Positions 39,901 through 51,408 of a stretch of 64,000 nt of DNA are shown piece after piece. A model generated the notes under the pieces. That model was not told where the DNA came from. It searched no databases and saw nothing but the letters and a program-made list of their open reading frames with translations. This stretch comes from Rugalucina vietnamica (Eukaryota > Mollusca > Bivalvia > Lucinida > Lucinidae). Location of the stretch: NCBI GenBank assembly GCA_964017185.1, contig OZ024882.1:40335988-40399987 (forward strand). Reading direction: 5' to 3'. The position numbers and the translations under genes are program-made. Numbering within the stretch: the stretch's first letter is position 1; each line of letters starts with the position of its first letter.

Positions 39901-41833
39901 TGGTTTTCGGCAAAGTGTCGTGCACCAGGGCAATTTGGCTAGTAATGATCCTTATTGATGGCATTCTACCTGTTTACCAGCAAAAAAAAACAAAACAATA
40001 TGTTGGCGGTGCTTTTCACATTGACAATCTTGATGCATCCATGCGAATTCGATCTGTAAACTCAAGAGAATGAGATTGGTTGAGTTTTAAGAATAAGTAT
40101 ATCAGTGTATCCGGATCTGAATCTGAATGGTTAACTGGTGACCATGTGTGATAGTTACACCTAGGTATTTTTATGCTCTCATCATTTTCCAGGAGAATAC
40201 CCTCAAGGATGTAAAAAACCTTGATTTTACTAGACAGATTATTTGTCTTTATATCATGTTGGTTATATACACAATCTTTTAATTTTTTTTTTTGGCAGGA
40301 TTTTGAGGGTCAGAAGAAAGCAGAGAGGACTTTTCAAGCCATTATCATAACTTTTGCCGTAAGTTTATTAAGTATGAGCTGTGATGTGAAAAAAACATTC
40401 TTTGCAGTTTCTGGCCAGGTCTGACACAATCTGGCTTGATCAGCCCCAGAAAAAGTTAGAAAATTGAAATTTTGGCTTTAAGAAGAAGAGGGATAGATAC
40501 TATCTGAGTAGTGGAAACAGGTGCAGTTACAGCACAACTGATCTGTGTTTTTGTTTTCACATCTATATAGGCGAATGTTGGGTTTTCTCATAATGTGGCT
40601 CATATTCTAAGCTTTAATATCAAAAGCCCATTGACTCAGTCAGAATGACATCATCAGTTATTCATACTAGGTGAATTACTCAGTGTTTATCAATGTTATT
40701 TTACTGAATTAAAAGAAAAAATATGAAAGAAAATAAAGATTTTCATAAAAGCTTTGTACATGTATATAAATTTAGATCATTATTTTCTTGACTATGAGCA
40801 AAATGGTGGGAAAGGTGATCAATATTGATTTTTTTCTCATGAAAGATTCCATAAAACTGTGAAAATGTTATACATGTACATGTGATTATTTTCTCTCCCT
40901 ATATTTCTAGGTTGTAGGGTTTATATGGGGGTTTATATGTCAACAGTTCTCACAGACCATGTACATTCTCATAGCTGGCTTTGTTCTCTCCTGTGTTGTA
41001 AGTAGCATTGGTTCTTTTACATCGGACAATGTTTGAATGTTTGCATTAATTTTCATACATTTTCAAGAAGCCTCTGTGGTGTGTAGTGGTTATGCAACTT
41101 GCCTTGTGAAACAGGTGTTGTGGGATTGATACCTGGTTATGGAGTCCATATATAGGATGAGACTTTAAACAAAGTCCAGTCTCCATATGACCTTTAGTGT
41201 TGAGTGGGACATAAAGCAGCAAATCAGCCAACCAGCCATACATGTACCTGTAAATGAGCAATACCTTCATGCGAAAATTATCATCAGAAGGGGTCTCAAA
41301 GCAGGTTTGACCCAAATCAGGTTTCTCAGCCATGGAAGATAGCTACAGGTTTGACACTTCGAATTTAGAAACAGTTTTAAAGTGAGCAATGGCCAAGCGA
41401 TGGCCAGGAACTGATGCAGTCAGAACCAAAGTCCTACTTTAAAAATTGAGGTGGAAAAAAAAAAGATAAATAGGTATTATGTACTTCTAAATACAAAGTG
41501 ACCATACAGTAAAGCTATTTCTGTCAAGGAGGATTCACCTTGACATAATTACATGATCTTACATATTTACAGATCTTCTGTAGTATAATTTTGTCTATCT
41601 GAAATTACAAGCTGCAAGTCTTGATACATGTAGCTAAGCAATTCAGCCTTGGTTATAGATGCTCAATTAAAACAATACAGTGTTGTATTTTACAGTTAAC
41701 ATTACCACCATGGGGTATATATAGAAGATCACCTTTATCCTGGCAGAAAGCTAGACCAGAGGCTGAAGATATAGGCAGTACTACACAACAGTCAGCATCA
41801 ACTACGGCAGCTAAATCAAAGAAAAAGAAATAG
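36868..41833 (+). CDS. SPCS1: Signal peptidase complex subunit 1
   Basis: Join of 36868-36921, 40299-40358, 40911-40997 and 41696-41833, all phase 0 with AG/GT borders, giving 112 residues (family about 100). SPCS1 is a small ER membrane subunit that associates with the signal peptidase core. Visible: IPTHMDFEGQKKAERTFQ at the N-terminus; a first membrane segment AIIITFAVVGFIWGFICQQF; a second MYILIAGFVLSCVLTL; the family signature LPPWGIYRRSPLSW; and a Lys-rich cytosolic tail ending KSKKKK. Both termini face the cytosol in known members. The start codon gives the right N-terminal length. An upstream LINE ends almost at the ATG. Confidence 0.95.
36922..38320. repeat. SPCS1 intron 1: diverged tandem duplication (about 545 bp)
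   Basis: The block 37,130-37,600 (TTACTAAAATGGACTACCGG, AAAGAAACCTCCGAACA) recurs diverged at 37,680-38,090 (TTACCGGAATGGACAT, AAAGAAACCTCTGGACAG). The segment is flanked by direct copies of TATACTGCCATACGCCCTCG (37,062; 38,275). An inverted relative sits at 43,190-43,220. A short CTAT run is at 37,039-37,058 and a LINE 3'-end fragment at 37,255-37,300. Confidence 0.6.
38321..39313. other. SPCS1 intron 1 segment with fragment resembling 25.7-26.0 kb
   Basis: GATAGTGTAAGAAGATGACG at 38,360 and GTGTTCCACTGGACAACTGC at 38,539 resemble sequence right of the XRN1 promoter microsatellite. Nothing coding; the minus-strand frame at 38,450-38,641 is not recognisable. Confidence 0.4.
39314..39926. mobile_element. 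Mutator-like foldback element, 9-bp TSD
   Basis: Flanked by perfect 9-bp duplications AGGGCAATT (39,305-39,313 and 39,927-39,935). The ends are inverted and built from repeats of ACACTTCGCCGAAA (left) and TTTCGGCGAAGTG (right), over about 110 bp on each side. The interior is AT-rich and non-coding. A 9-bp duplication is typical of Mutator-like elements. It is in SPCS1 intron 1, 372 bp before exon 2. Confidence 0.85.
40299..40358 (+). CDS. SPCS1: SPCS1 coding exon 2
   Basis: Twenty codons, DFEGQKKAERTFQAIIITFA, between a T-rich tract ending GGCAG and the donor GTAAGT. Confidence 0.95.
40420..40608. mobile_element. Palindromic MITE family B, degraded copy
   Basis: GGCCAGGTCTGACACAATCTGG, GCTTGATCAG, CTGATCTGTGTTTTTGTTTTC and GTTGGGTTTTCTCATAATGTGGCTC recall family B flanks, but the core palindrome is gone. 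SPCS1 intron 2. Confidence 0.5.
40911..40997 (+). CDS. SPCS1: SPCS1 coding exon 3
   Basis: Twenty-nine codons, VVGFIWGFICQQFSQTMYIL then IAGFVLSCV, covering most of both membrane segments. Acceptor TTCTAG and donor GTAAGT. Confidence 0.95.
41084..41235 (+). mobile_element. tRNA-derived SINE, copy 3
   Basis: CCTCTGTGGTGTGTAGTGGT (A-box region), a degraded B box, CCAGTCTCCATATGACC and GTTGAGTGGGACATAAAGC. It matches the copies at 7.5 and 19.4 kb and sits in SPCS1 intron 3. Confidence 0.7.
41696..41833 (+). CDS. SPCS1: SPCS1 coding exon 4 and stop
   Basis: Forty-five codons and TAG: LTLPPWGIYRRSPLSWQKAR, then a Ser/Thr-rich segment ending KSKKKK. Acceptor TTTTACAG. Confidence 0.95.
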   Translation, partial: LTLPPWGIYRRSPLSWQKARPEAEDIGSTTQQSASTTAAKSKKKK

Positions 41834-42165
41834 ATCTCTAGTCAATATACTGTACATTCATCTTTTATTTATATGACATTAATAAGATTAAATGTTGATG
41901 CATTCATTCAGATATACATGATTTCATAATGTTATCCTAAAACTCCACTTTTTTATGAGCTTTCTGATGAGAACTTCGGCTTGTGGTCGTAAAAACGAAG
42001 GCACACATATTAGTTTTTGTGAAGGTTGTGTATTTCTTTTAAATTATCATGTTTAAACAGATAAGATCATCATACATTTGTACATCTATCCTACTAAGGG
42101 AGCAAATGTGTTTGAAGAATATATGTATGTTGTACATGTGTATATTTGATGTTTATACATGTAAT

Positions 42166-42171
42166 AATAAA
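42166..42171 (+). terminator. Possible SPCS1 polyadenylation signal
   Basis: AATAAA 333 bp after the stop codon, in an AT-rich 3' region. It is the first canonical hexamer noticed downstream; cleavage was not inferred from anything else. Confidence 0.4.
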
Positions 42172-42217
42172 ACAATTAACTCTTTCTGTTGTCCTCCTGA
42201 TATAGGGATCAAGCACG

Positions 42218-42312
42218 ATTTTCCATTCATTAACATTCGCTAGGTCTTGAGAAGAGCAGCCCTCGAGTTTCAACACTCCCCGAGGGACCTAGTGAATGTT
42301 CATGAATGACAA
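42218..42312. repeat. Inverted repeat downstream of SPCS1
   Basis: CATTCATTAACATTCGCTAG pairs with CTAGTGAATGTTCATGAATG around a loop that contains CCCTCGAG and CCCGAGGG. It probably is a small MITE; it lies just after the polyadenylation signal. Confidence 0.6.
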
Positions 42313-42319
42313 AATCATT

Positions 42320-43573
42320 TTGATCGCTATTATTGCATAAATTATGCACAAACGAGAGAAATAATGTTGCACTATATTTAACAGCCTCAGCATATTTTCA
42401 TAGGGTAAAAGTTTTCATCTGTATGCTTGTTCCACGTGTTTTGCGTGGCACCCGGTAACGAGCATAAATAAAAGTCATGTATTAACAGCATGGGCGCACG
42501 AGGATTGCCATATTAATACATGGCTTTCTTTTCATAAATATATGGCTGTTAATATCGTGCGAAACGGGTATTATGCATGCACGAATTCGTTTTACAGAAA
42601 TATCTAAGCTTACAAAATGAATAGAAATATAAAGTTGCCTTAACACGTTACAGAAAATCATCATATGACTTATTCATCGGAACCAGAATACAATTAAAAC
42701 AAACTTTACAAAAAAACGCTGTTCTCTCCTCCATAAAGGAGTCAATGGCTCCGATTGTGCAGTTTCCTCACTGTGATCTGTGTTAATAAAATTTTGTTTG
42801 ACACCATTTGCTATATATTCCCATGCCTACTGTTTAAAATGACGATCAGTTCCAAAACCTAAATACACTAAAGTGCTCGAGGTATTCCGTCAACATATCT
42901 GTATTGAAATCATGTTGTTTCAAGCAAAATAGAAGAAGGGTGCCTTTGTCTCGCCGTCTCATCTTTTAACGTTGGTATAAGGTACTTAATTTGAATGTGT
43001 AAAACATCAATCTTTTTTTTTCCTCAAAAGCCCGACTTTCGTTTTTCTTATTCAAACATTTGGACTCAACATCATTTCCATGGTTGTATAGGCATATAAG
43101 GCATCGGACCATTCCCATCTCCCCATATCACTATAATTCTTTTACCTTTATTCTTTTTCATAACCCTCACGCGCAGTGCCTGCCAAAAATGCTCGCGAGG
43201 GCGTAGGCAGTATTTGAAGATAGATAGTATGTCTTTGCGCATGCAAAACCGTATAAAGTTAAATTTAAAAGTAAAATGTTCTAGGAAGAATTGTGGGTAA
43301 TAATTCAAAAATAAAGGCTTGAAACAATCTGATTTTCTGGTCCAAGAAAGTCTCGGTGTTTCGATAGACTTCGGTCATCCATAAAAATTGACGAAATTCA
43401 ACATACAAACTTTTGCATATTGGTAGCTACTGGTAAAAATGCTATTTGGGAAAAAGCCATGATCAATTTTTTATTTAGTCCATAAATTAAAGGTAGCATT
43501 GTAATTCCTAGTCAGGTGTAAGCTGTGTTATAAGAGATGTTCATATATGATCGTAAAACTGTAGCAAATATTA
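42320..43573. other. Intergenic region and FREP copy 1 3' flank
   Basis: No gene. A CT-rich stretch and a fragment of the TACTGCC...GCCCTCGCG repeat (inverted, 43,175-43,225) are present. From 43,240 the sequence is homologous to 54,800-55,335, the 3' flank of FREP copy 3, so the duplication extends beyond the coding part. Confidence 0.5.
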
Positions 43574-45025
43574 TTATTCATTTGGTAAAATACACATGCT
43601 TGTTTCTTTAAGAGAATCATAACCAAAAGCACCCAACCAGATAACGCCGTCATGATTCGGATTTTCCTTGGATGGATAATACAGTCCGTTGAGATTTGAC
43701 TGCATGCCATCACTGTGCCACCAAGGACCTGCATAACGCACAGCATGATTCAGATCACCGTTAGCATCATTGTCCATGTCGTATGTGCTGAATCTGTATC
43801 CATTATTGATAAGCATCGAGTTGCCAGCGTCTCCATCATAGCTTCCGAGATTCAATTGATAACCGTTTGCTTCATCAGCTAAACTGACTGTTTCATAATT
43901 AGCAAACTTTCTGGAGCCTTCCCAGCTTGTAACAGCAATTTTCAATTTAAAGACTTTCTTTGTTGTGAGTTGATGTATAGCCTTGTTACCCAGCCAATAT
44001 TCACCAGACGCATCGCCAAATCCATTCCTATAATCCGTCCAGTTACGATTAAAATCAACTGAGCCGTCAACCCGATTCTGGATAGCAGTCCACATTTCAC
44101 CCCCTGTACATAGTTAACTTGAAGGCCGTCGTTCTCATCTCCATATGGGGATATATTATACACTCCCGTTTCACAAGGGCTGATTTCAGAACAGTCTAGT
44201 GGCGCAGTACCAGTTAATTTTGTTGATGATTCTCCTGTGCTTGATGTTGCGATGGTTTGAGAAGTCTGTTCGGTAGTAATCATAGGCATGCCTGGTGAAA
44301 TTGCTTTAAAAGTCGATTCCGCGACTTGTGGAATTGATTTAGTAGTCGATCCCGTGCTTGACGACATTGATTTTGTAATCAATTTTGTGCTAGTCGATTC
44401 TATGTTTGATAAAATAGATTCAGTTGATACCGATATTGTAGAAATTATGTTAGTCGACGCTAAAGCCGTCGAAGGCTGATAAGTTGTCGCTGGTATAATG
44501 GAGCTTGCAGTTATCATCTTCAGAGACTGACATGTCTTATTGGAAGGTGAAGTTTGCCTCAGCATTGACGGTTTTCCAGTGTCATTTGGGCTGTTTTCTT
44601 GGATCTTGAATAATATAGAATATCTGAGCTAATATCTACGCATAATATACTATAAGACTTAAGTTTGGCATTTTTTTCATCCATCATTATTTTCAAAATC
44701 AAATGTTTGAAAACTTTTAATATGCTTTTAATATGTTAAGTGATGCTCAAATTCATGTTTCGAGATGAGTTTGTGTGTTTTTCTTACGTCCACAAGATGC
44801 TACGTTACGTTTACAAAATCATGCAAATCACGCGCCCAGCATTCCCCGTGCATCACATGTTATCAATCTTTGCTTTGTTTGATTGGTAAAAGTGACAAAA
44901 TGAATAAACCGAAATGACATTTGAAAAATTCCACGAGGGGACGCCGTCATGGCTTGACGTTAAATCAACGTAACACGAAGATCAATATGCTCAGTGCAGA
45001 CATGAAGAATTAGAAAGCCATTTTT

Positions 45026-45930
45026 ATCGCACCTGCTTATAGCAGGGTGCGATATAGGAGTCCAAATTTCCGTCCGTCCGTTCGTTCGTCCGTCCGTCAA
45101 CATTTACGTCGAAGTTTGGTTTTCTCTACATAAGTGATAGCTAGGATTGTGAAACCTTGCATAGTAATTGTCCTTGACATACCCTTCAAGCACGCACCTT
45201 GACCCAGTGCCCTTGACCTATATTTCACGGTCCATTGACTTTGTTAATTTTTACGTCGAAGTTCCGTTTTCTCTGTATCATTGATAGCTGTGAGTGTGAA
45301 ACCTTGCATAGTAATTGTCCTTGGCATACCCTTCAAGCACGCACCTTGACCCGCTGACCTTGACCTATATTTTACGGTCCATTGACTTTGTTAATTTTTA
45401 CGTCGAAGTTTGGTTTTCTCTGCATCAGTGATAGCTAGGATTGTGAAACCTTGCATAGTAATTGTCCTTGACATACCCTTCAAGCACGCACCTTGACCCG
45501 GTGCCCTTGACCTATATTTCATGGTCCATTGACTTTGTTAATTTTTACGTCGAAGTTCTGCTTTCTCTGCATCAGTGATAGCTAGGATTGTGAAACCTTG
45601 CATAGTAATTGTCCTTGACATACCCTTCAAGCACGCACCTTGACCCGCTAACCTTGACCTATATTTCAAGGTCCATTGACTTTGTTAATTTTTACGTCGA
45701 AGTTCCGTTTTTTTTTATCAGTGATAGCTGTGAGTGTGAAACCTTGCATAGTAATTGTCCTTGACATACCCTTTAAGCATGCACCTTGACCCACTGACCT
45801 TGACCTATATTTCACGATCCATTGACTTTGTTAATTTTTAAGTCGAAGTTTGGTTTTCTCTGCATCAGTGATAGCTGTGAGTGTGAAACCTTGCATAGTA
45901 ATGTGTATTTTGCCCGATGCAGGTGCGATA
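45026..45930. repeat. Pearl-like element with six 147-bp units
   Basis: It starts with hairpin ATCGCACC...GGGTGCGAT (45,026-45,054) and a CCGT/TCGT microsatellite (45,070-45,098). Units starting at TTTACGTCGAAGTT follow at 45,103, 45,250, 45,397, 45,544, 45,691 and 45,837, spaced 147, 147, 147, 147 and 146 bp. It ends GCAGGTGCGATA, the complement of the start. This is the pearl/CvA layout. It lies in the intron of FREP copy 1. Confidence 0.85.
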
Positions 45931-46957
45931 TCGACCTCCGCGGAGTTCTTGTAAGTTTTTAAGCTTACGAGAGTACGATAAGGTATCCTCGAACCATGTT
46001 CCATCAGCTGACATCGTCCAAAACCAGACAAAGAAAGGCTATCATGATATAGGGCAATGACAATTTGACGTCATAAAGACGTAATGGATTTCTAAGCAAC
46101 CTACGACTTTCAGGCTTGATAATTAAATGCATGGAAAGATGGATTTGTATCGAAAGAGCTGACGGAAAACAACATGCATGGTGCGAACACGGAGAATATC
46201 GCCGATAGGTTTTCGGTCCTGTAAACGTTAAACGTTAACGTGCAAGACTACTTGACCATATCACATCAAACCATATATGCCTACTAAATGAGCGATTTCT
46301 CGTACAGAAAGCCAAAATCGCACGTCATTTCAGCAATTTAACACAAATGGGGTCGCATCGGGAAAAAAGCCATCAAACAAAATGACGTTAGTTACGTCAT
46401 ACGACGGGGGCATTACCTGATACCAGAATGGAACCAAATTTCTACGATCATGGTACAGAACTCTTTTTGAGCACAAGAGGATGTTAAATGGCTGTTTGGG
46501 GAATACACCGTTAACTTTTCATATGTCGAGAAACAATGTGAATTTTGAGGCAGCACCCCTGTAAACTTTGACGCAGCGTAGTTGCGTCAGAAAAGACGGC
46601 TTTCCGGTGAAAAGTTTAAAATGTGGTTCCTAAAGGTTTAAATATTGACGGGATAAAGGGTTTGTTTCAGTTCATCTTCATACCAATTTGCAAATTCGAA
46701 TTCAATTAAAAATTGCTAAACTTAAGTCTCATAGTATATGTTCAATCTTTTTGAAAACAACTACTGTAAGGGTTAAACTTATAGCTCGTCAGCAATTCTT
46801 GTCATAACCTGTAAGTTTCTTTTTTGTTTTACTTATATACTTACCATAACATCAACCGATTTATCTGTCCGCAGGTACATTGTGCCAAAGAGGACTGAGT
46901 TAAGCTCTTCAAACACGTAGAACATTTTAGAATATTGCGAAATACACATGTACTTAC

Positions 46958-47089
46958 AATATGATACACTAAATATCCCAGACCACCCAAGATTAATGCA
47001 AATGTTATTCCAGCTACATTTAAGATAGTACATTTTCTCCGACGACGGCCATTGGAATCAGATGTGGACTGACGTGCTTCTTCATCCAT
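46958..47089 (-). CDS. FREP copy 1, exon 1 (cytosolic tail and membrane segment)
   Basis: Forty-four codons from ATG to CAT ATT, then the donor GTAAGT. RRRR just before the hydrophobic stretch fits a signal anchor with the N-terminus in the cytosol. The homologous exon of copy 3 has the same length plus one codon and the same donor. Confidence 0.85.
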
Positions 47090-47094
47090 GTTCA

Positions 47095-47237
47095 ACCCTT
47101 AAACTAACGATGTTCTAATTCTAAAATACTCTTGCGACTTTAGACGAAAACGTTATTTCAGGCTTACACTATACTAAGCAAAATCGAAAACGGTACTCCG
47201 TTACAAGGCTCAGTTTTACGAAGCAAAAATACTGGGC

Positions 47238-47296
<59 letters not shown>

Positions 47297-47300
47297 GAGT
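47095..47300 (-). promoter_or_regulatory. FREP copy 1 upstream region with (GA)n tract
   Basis: A 54-bp CT run on the plus strand (47,241-47,294), GA on the gene strand, sits 152 bp before the start codon. Between it and the ATG is the block TTTAGACGAAAACGTTATTT, also found upstream of copy 3 and at 58.45 kb. It is a candidate promoter by conservation among duplicates only. Confidence 0.45.
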
Positions 47301-50300
47301 AAATTTCTTTGAAAGTGTTCTACGAAATAATGTTTAACGACGTGCCGTCTTAATTGAATACTTGTATATTATTCCCTCTGCGTTGGTCCTCGACATGTAG
47401 GTGGTCACTAACCAAAATTCTATGGCTTCCTTGATAAGAGGAGACAAGTTGAACTTATATTGTGACTTTGAACTTATTTTCAAGTTCACCATCATTTAAA
47501 AATGAAACACTGCAACACGATATTTTCTTATTCAATCAATGGGTTTTGACCAAACATGCATCAAGTTGGAAGGGGTTTAATTGATCTTTTGTTCATGGCG
47601 AAGAACTTATTGTCAAGGGCACCATTGTATTGAACTTCTGACACGGTATCCTATGTAACAGGATATAGATTTAGACCTGAAATACAGGGAATAAAAATTA
47701 AAACTGAGATCCTTTAAGAGCAGTGAACACATTAATGAGAAAGGGGATGGGCCATACCGCGGTTTCGACTATTAAAGTCTCGTCAGTGACCCTTTAGATT
47801 TGGCAGAGAATTACAGAAATTTTACAACTTTCAACAGGGTAGTCGATACAAAGACTAATAGTATCTAAATGGGACCAAATATGTCAAACTGTGGTTAGAA
47901 AATGAATCTTAACATGGACTCTATCAGACATTGGCCAAGAACTGATGGATTGTTGTGTCTTTGACGTCCTTTGCAAAGTTGGCAGTCTTTGTGACCATGC
48001 TTCACATAGTTTACCCACTGGGTCCTGAAAACATTATTCTAGATTCTTTTCAGTTTTATGGATCTCTATAGCACCATAAAATGTCAATTCCTGTCTGTCT
48101 ATATCTTCGCCCTTTGAATTTTGTCTAGTATAACATCCGACGTAACAAAATTAAATTGCATATTGCTTGTTGTACAAATGTTCACCTTTTCCAGTTGGAA
48201 AATACACACACATACAAACTCAATATTTACGAATACTAATAAGCAGCAATAGTCAAGATATGTCTACTCCATTTTTTTCTTTAAATATTTTTCTATACTT
48301 TGACATGACGCCTGAACAATAAGCGGGTGATCGCGAACGGCCAGTATGGTCATTGCTTTGCAGGACGCCCAGACGGATATCAATTAAATGACCGAATTTG
48401 CCTTAACGAGGACACTCAAAGGCACGTTGATTGGATTGATGCGTGTTGAAGCTTCACTTGAATCTGGACAAAGTGACATTTGTGTGTTTTACCAGGGTGT
48501 CGCTCCTTAACGAAATGATACAGTACCAATACTTATATTTATATTATAGAATCTAGTAATTTGGATCTAAAAAGGTTTCTCTTTAAATATTGACATTACT
48601 TAAATCGGGCAATTCAAATGAAGAATATCATTGTTACACTATCTTACCCTTGAACTTATTTAAAATTCACTTTAAGTTATAGCCACGTATTATGTGGTGC
48701 CATATACGGGAAAGTTCGCAGCCCGGTCCATTATTTCAGCAACTGATCTGCAAACCCATATACGTTTGGTATCATTTTTAAATGCTACCTTTCTTCTGCG
48801 TTCTAACACTAGTTTCATGAAGATGGCATGATGCAGTCTGGAAAATTATTATTGAAAAACTAGTGTAATTGCAAAAATGTTTGGGAAAAATTGATTGTAA
48901 CAATTCACAAATAAAAGCTGCTCGTTATTTAATTACCATGGTCAAGAGTAGCAATGTTTTCTTAAATCCATGCAAGAAAGAAAGTTTCAGCTACCGTTTT
49001 TCATTTTAGACGACATCGTTTTACATATCGATTTATTCTCGTATTTCTCAAATGCCATGGCCAACTGTCAATTGGCAAAATTGTAGACCATAAATTGAAG
49101 GAAACATTGTTAACCCTGGCTATGTTGTTCGCAAGACTATAACATATATACTATGCAAATTAAATTTAGCAATTTTCGTACCATTCGCCAGTCACTGCAC
49201 ATAATGAATAAAAAGATCATATTTTGGAATATGGGCGTAAGTGGTAACATTTCGTCAAGAACTTGCAAGCGAAATATTTCGAAAAAAATCAAACCTTGCG
49301 GCGACACTGACGTGACGTTACAATTTAAGACACATGATCAAAACTTGCAGGTCTGCTTGAAGTGGGAAACCAAAATCATGCTTAAGCAACTGTTTAGTCA
49401 ACAAAACAAAGAAAAACATTAGCTGCTCATTCGGCTTACTAAATGTATTCATGGTCTTAGTACTTTATTGTTAATTTGGATTTTTCCCGCCTCGGTTTTT
49501 GGAGTGCGAATCTTTTTCTGATTGCGCCTTTTCCTGATCGTTGCCTACTTGTACCTTTTTAAAAAGTTTGGAAAAAAAAAACAATATTTTATCGCCGAGA
49601 AATAAAGATCGTACGTTTTTTTTAATTTGACGTTTTTTTTTTTTTTGTTGTTTTGTTTTTTTTTTTTTCTCTCTCTCTTTTGCTTCTATATTATCGTCTT
49701 ACAGTCAGGTTTTTAATTTGAATTTCCTGAAAATCGGCAATGAGTTTAAATGTCTGACGCATACCGATATGTTAGAATAAAGAGAGTTTGCAAAATTCCC
49801 TATCTTGGCTTCATAACGTGAGGAAGTTAAATAATGAGTATGACGTCAGCGTTATCTCACCAGCATGACGCGTTATGGCTCTGGAACTTTCAAGTGTTAC
49901 TGACCACGGTATTTGCTACATTGAGCTTCGTTTGTCTTTTTTTGTTTTATGAAAATCAATGGAAACCAAGTAACCCGAAATTAAGGCAATTTCGACCACT
50001 TGACGGCGCGTTGACGTCGTTTTTGGCAGGTAACGCTTTTTAACGAAAAAAAATCTCGCGTCACATAATCAACAACGTTCATAAAGAAGGGGTGAAAAGG
50101 ATGGGCCTACTGGACTTAACAAAAGTCAGCTGTTTGCATTGTATTCAGTGGTTGAGAATTTTGCATTCACACCCTTTCTGTGTTTCTTGGTTGTTCCAGA
50201 AGCTTCTTTTAATGATGGCGTTTTTAAATTCATCGTATCATGTGCCTAGGACACTGTTCTTGTCATTTAAATTAAAGAAATGTCCAAAATTGCTCTAAGC

Positions 50301-50353
50301 TGATCAAAATATATGTAACATCAAACTTTGCTAAATTTATTTTGCATATTATA
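47301..50353. other. Intergenic region between FREP copies 1 and 2
   Basis: No supported gene. 47,695-47,765 (GGGCCATACCGCGGTTT) matches 31,078-31,145 inside the 3.8-kb foldback element. 47,845-47,920 is repeat G and 49,420-49,560 is repeat I. Poly-T and CT tracts lie at 49,615-49,680. A 69-codon plus-strand frame at 49,834-50,043 has a hydrophobic stretch and a GT donor-like end but no recognisable family. Confidence 0.45.
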
Positions 50354-50950
50354 TTAAGAATCATTCAGTAAAATCCACATCCAAGTTTGTTTAAGAGAAT
50401 CATCACCATAAGCGTCTTCCCAGATAATTCCGTCGCGATCGGGATTGTCCTTTGATGGATAGTATAGTCCATTGAGGTTTGAATGCATATCATCACTGTG
50501 CCACCACGGTCCCGAATAATGAAGAGCGAGGTTCATTTCACCATTAGCATCATTGTCCCTGTCGTATGTGCTGAATTTGTGTCCGTTATTGATAAGCATC
50601 GAGTCGCCAGCGTTACCAGCATAGCTTCCGAGATTTAATTGATAACCGTTAGCCTCATCAGCCAAACTGAATGTTTCATAATTAGCAAACTTTCTATACC
50701 CATTCCAGCTGGTTTACAGCGATCATCAATTTAAATACTTCATTTGCCGTGAGTTGATGTATAACCTCGTTGCCCAGCCAGTATTCACCAGACACATCGC
50801 CAAATCTATGTTTGTAGTCTGTCCAATTACGATTAAAGTCAACTGATCCGTCAAACCGGTTCTGGATAACAGTCCACATACCCTGCCCTGTACACATACA
50901 ATATACTGGGATGCCGAAATTCCCGTGTCCATATGGAAATATATTATACT

Positions 50951-51408
50951 TAAGAAATAGATCAGCTCTAGCAGTGAATTGTTGAGTAATAATTCACTGT
51001 TTGGAGGTCAGTTGTAAAGAATATCAAATCACGAGCGCGTAGCGCGAGTGATTTATCTTCTTACAACTGACCGACAAACAGTGAATTATTACTCAACAAT
51101 TCACGCACTTGAGCTGATCTATTTCGATTCTAACACACAATAAACGGAATAAATGTTGCTGAAACCGTCGATATCGTTCAGCTTTCCGCCATTGCATTGC
51201 AGATATCCCGCCAAATATTTGACTGTAATGCTGGTATTTACACACACTTATTACGTTTGTTGTGCGCTAAAACGACGTTTCACCGTCTAACGCTGCTTTG
51301 TGGGATAGCTGACGTCACAAATGCCGCAAAGTAACGTCACGCTTATTCGCCCAGTGAAATTGTTGCACAATATAACACGTTTTTTACCATTGGCTATATA
51401 GGCGAGGT
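50951..51408. mobile_element. Insertion splitting FREP copy 2, with 165-bp hairpin
   Basis: Copy 3 shows the uninterrupted site (TATTTTACACACCGTTGAC). In copy 2 about 458 bp lies between ATTATAC and ACCGTTG. The left part (50,955-51,123) is a long hairpin: AGATCAGCTCTAGCAGTGAA...CAACTGACC with the inverse arm and a GCGCGTAGCGCG tip. The right part ends GTGTGTTAGAAAC, inverted relative to GATTCTAACACAC at 51,126, so two elements may be nested. Confidence 0.7.

Larger units (their letters stand above)
43574..47089 (-). pseudogene. Fibrinogen-related type II membrane protein, copy 1 (one frameshift)
   Basis: Minus join of 46958-47089 and 43574-44604. Exon 1: MDEEARQSTSDSNGRRRRK then the membrane segment (VAGITFALILGGLGYLVYHI), predicting a type II topology. 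Exon 2: a Ser/Thr-rich stalk (about 160 residues), then the fibrinogen C-terminal domain from PLDCSEISPCETGVYNISPY to DSLKETSMCILPNE. Compared with copies 2 and 3, exon 2 lacks 4 nt near 44,105-44,125, between VNY and MWTAIQNR. This shifts the frame; restoring length gives 345 codons with the stop. The rest is open, so it is either a young pseudogene or an assembly error. The domain lacks the usual C-terminal Cys pair (NCA...C): it has NHA and WWHSDGMQSNLNG. Molluscan FREPs are lectin-like immune proteins; this function is inferred. Confidence 0.85.

Noticed and set aside
45103..45984. CRISPR array (regular 147-bp units)
   Set aside because: Whole units are homologous with no unique spacers, and the context is a eukaryotic mobile element.
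46841..47095. FREP copy 1 start two codons further upstream
   Set aside because: That start would be TTG; the first ATG (47,087-47,089) gives MDEEARQ, as in copy 3.
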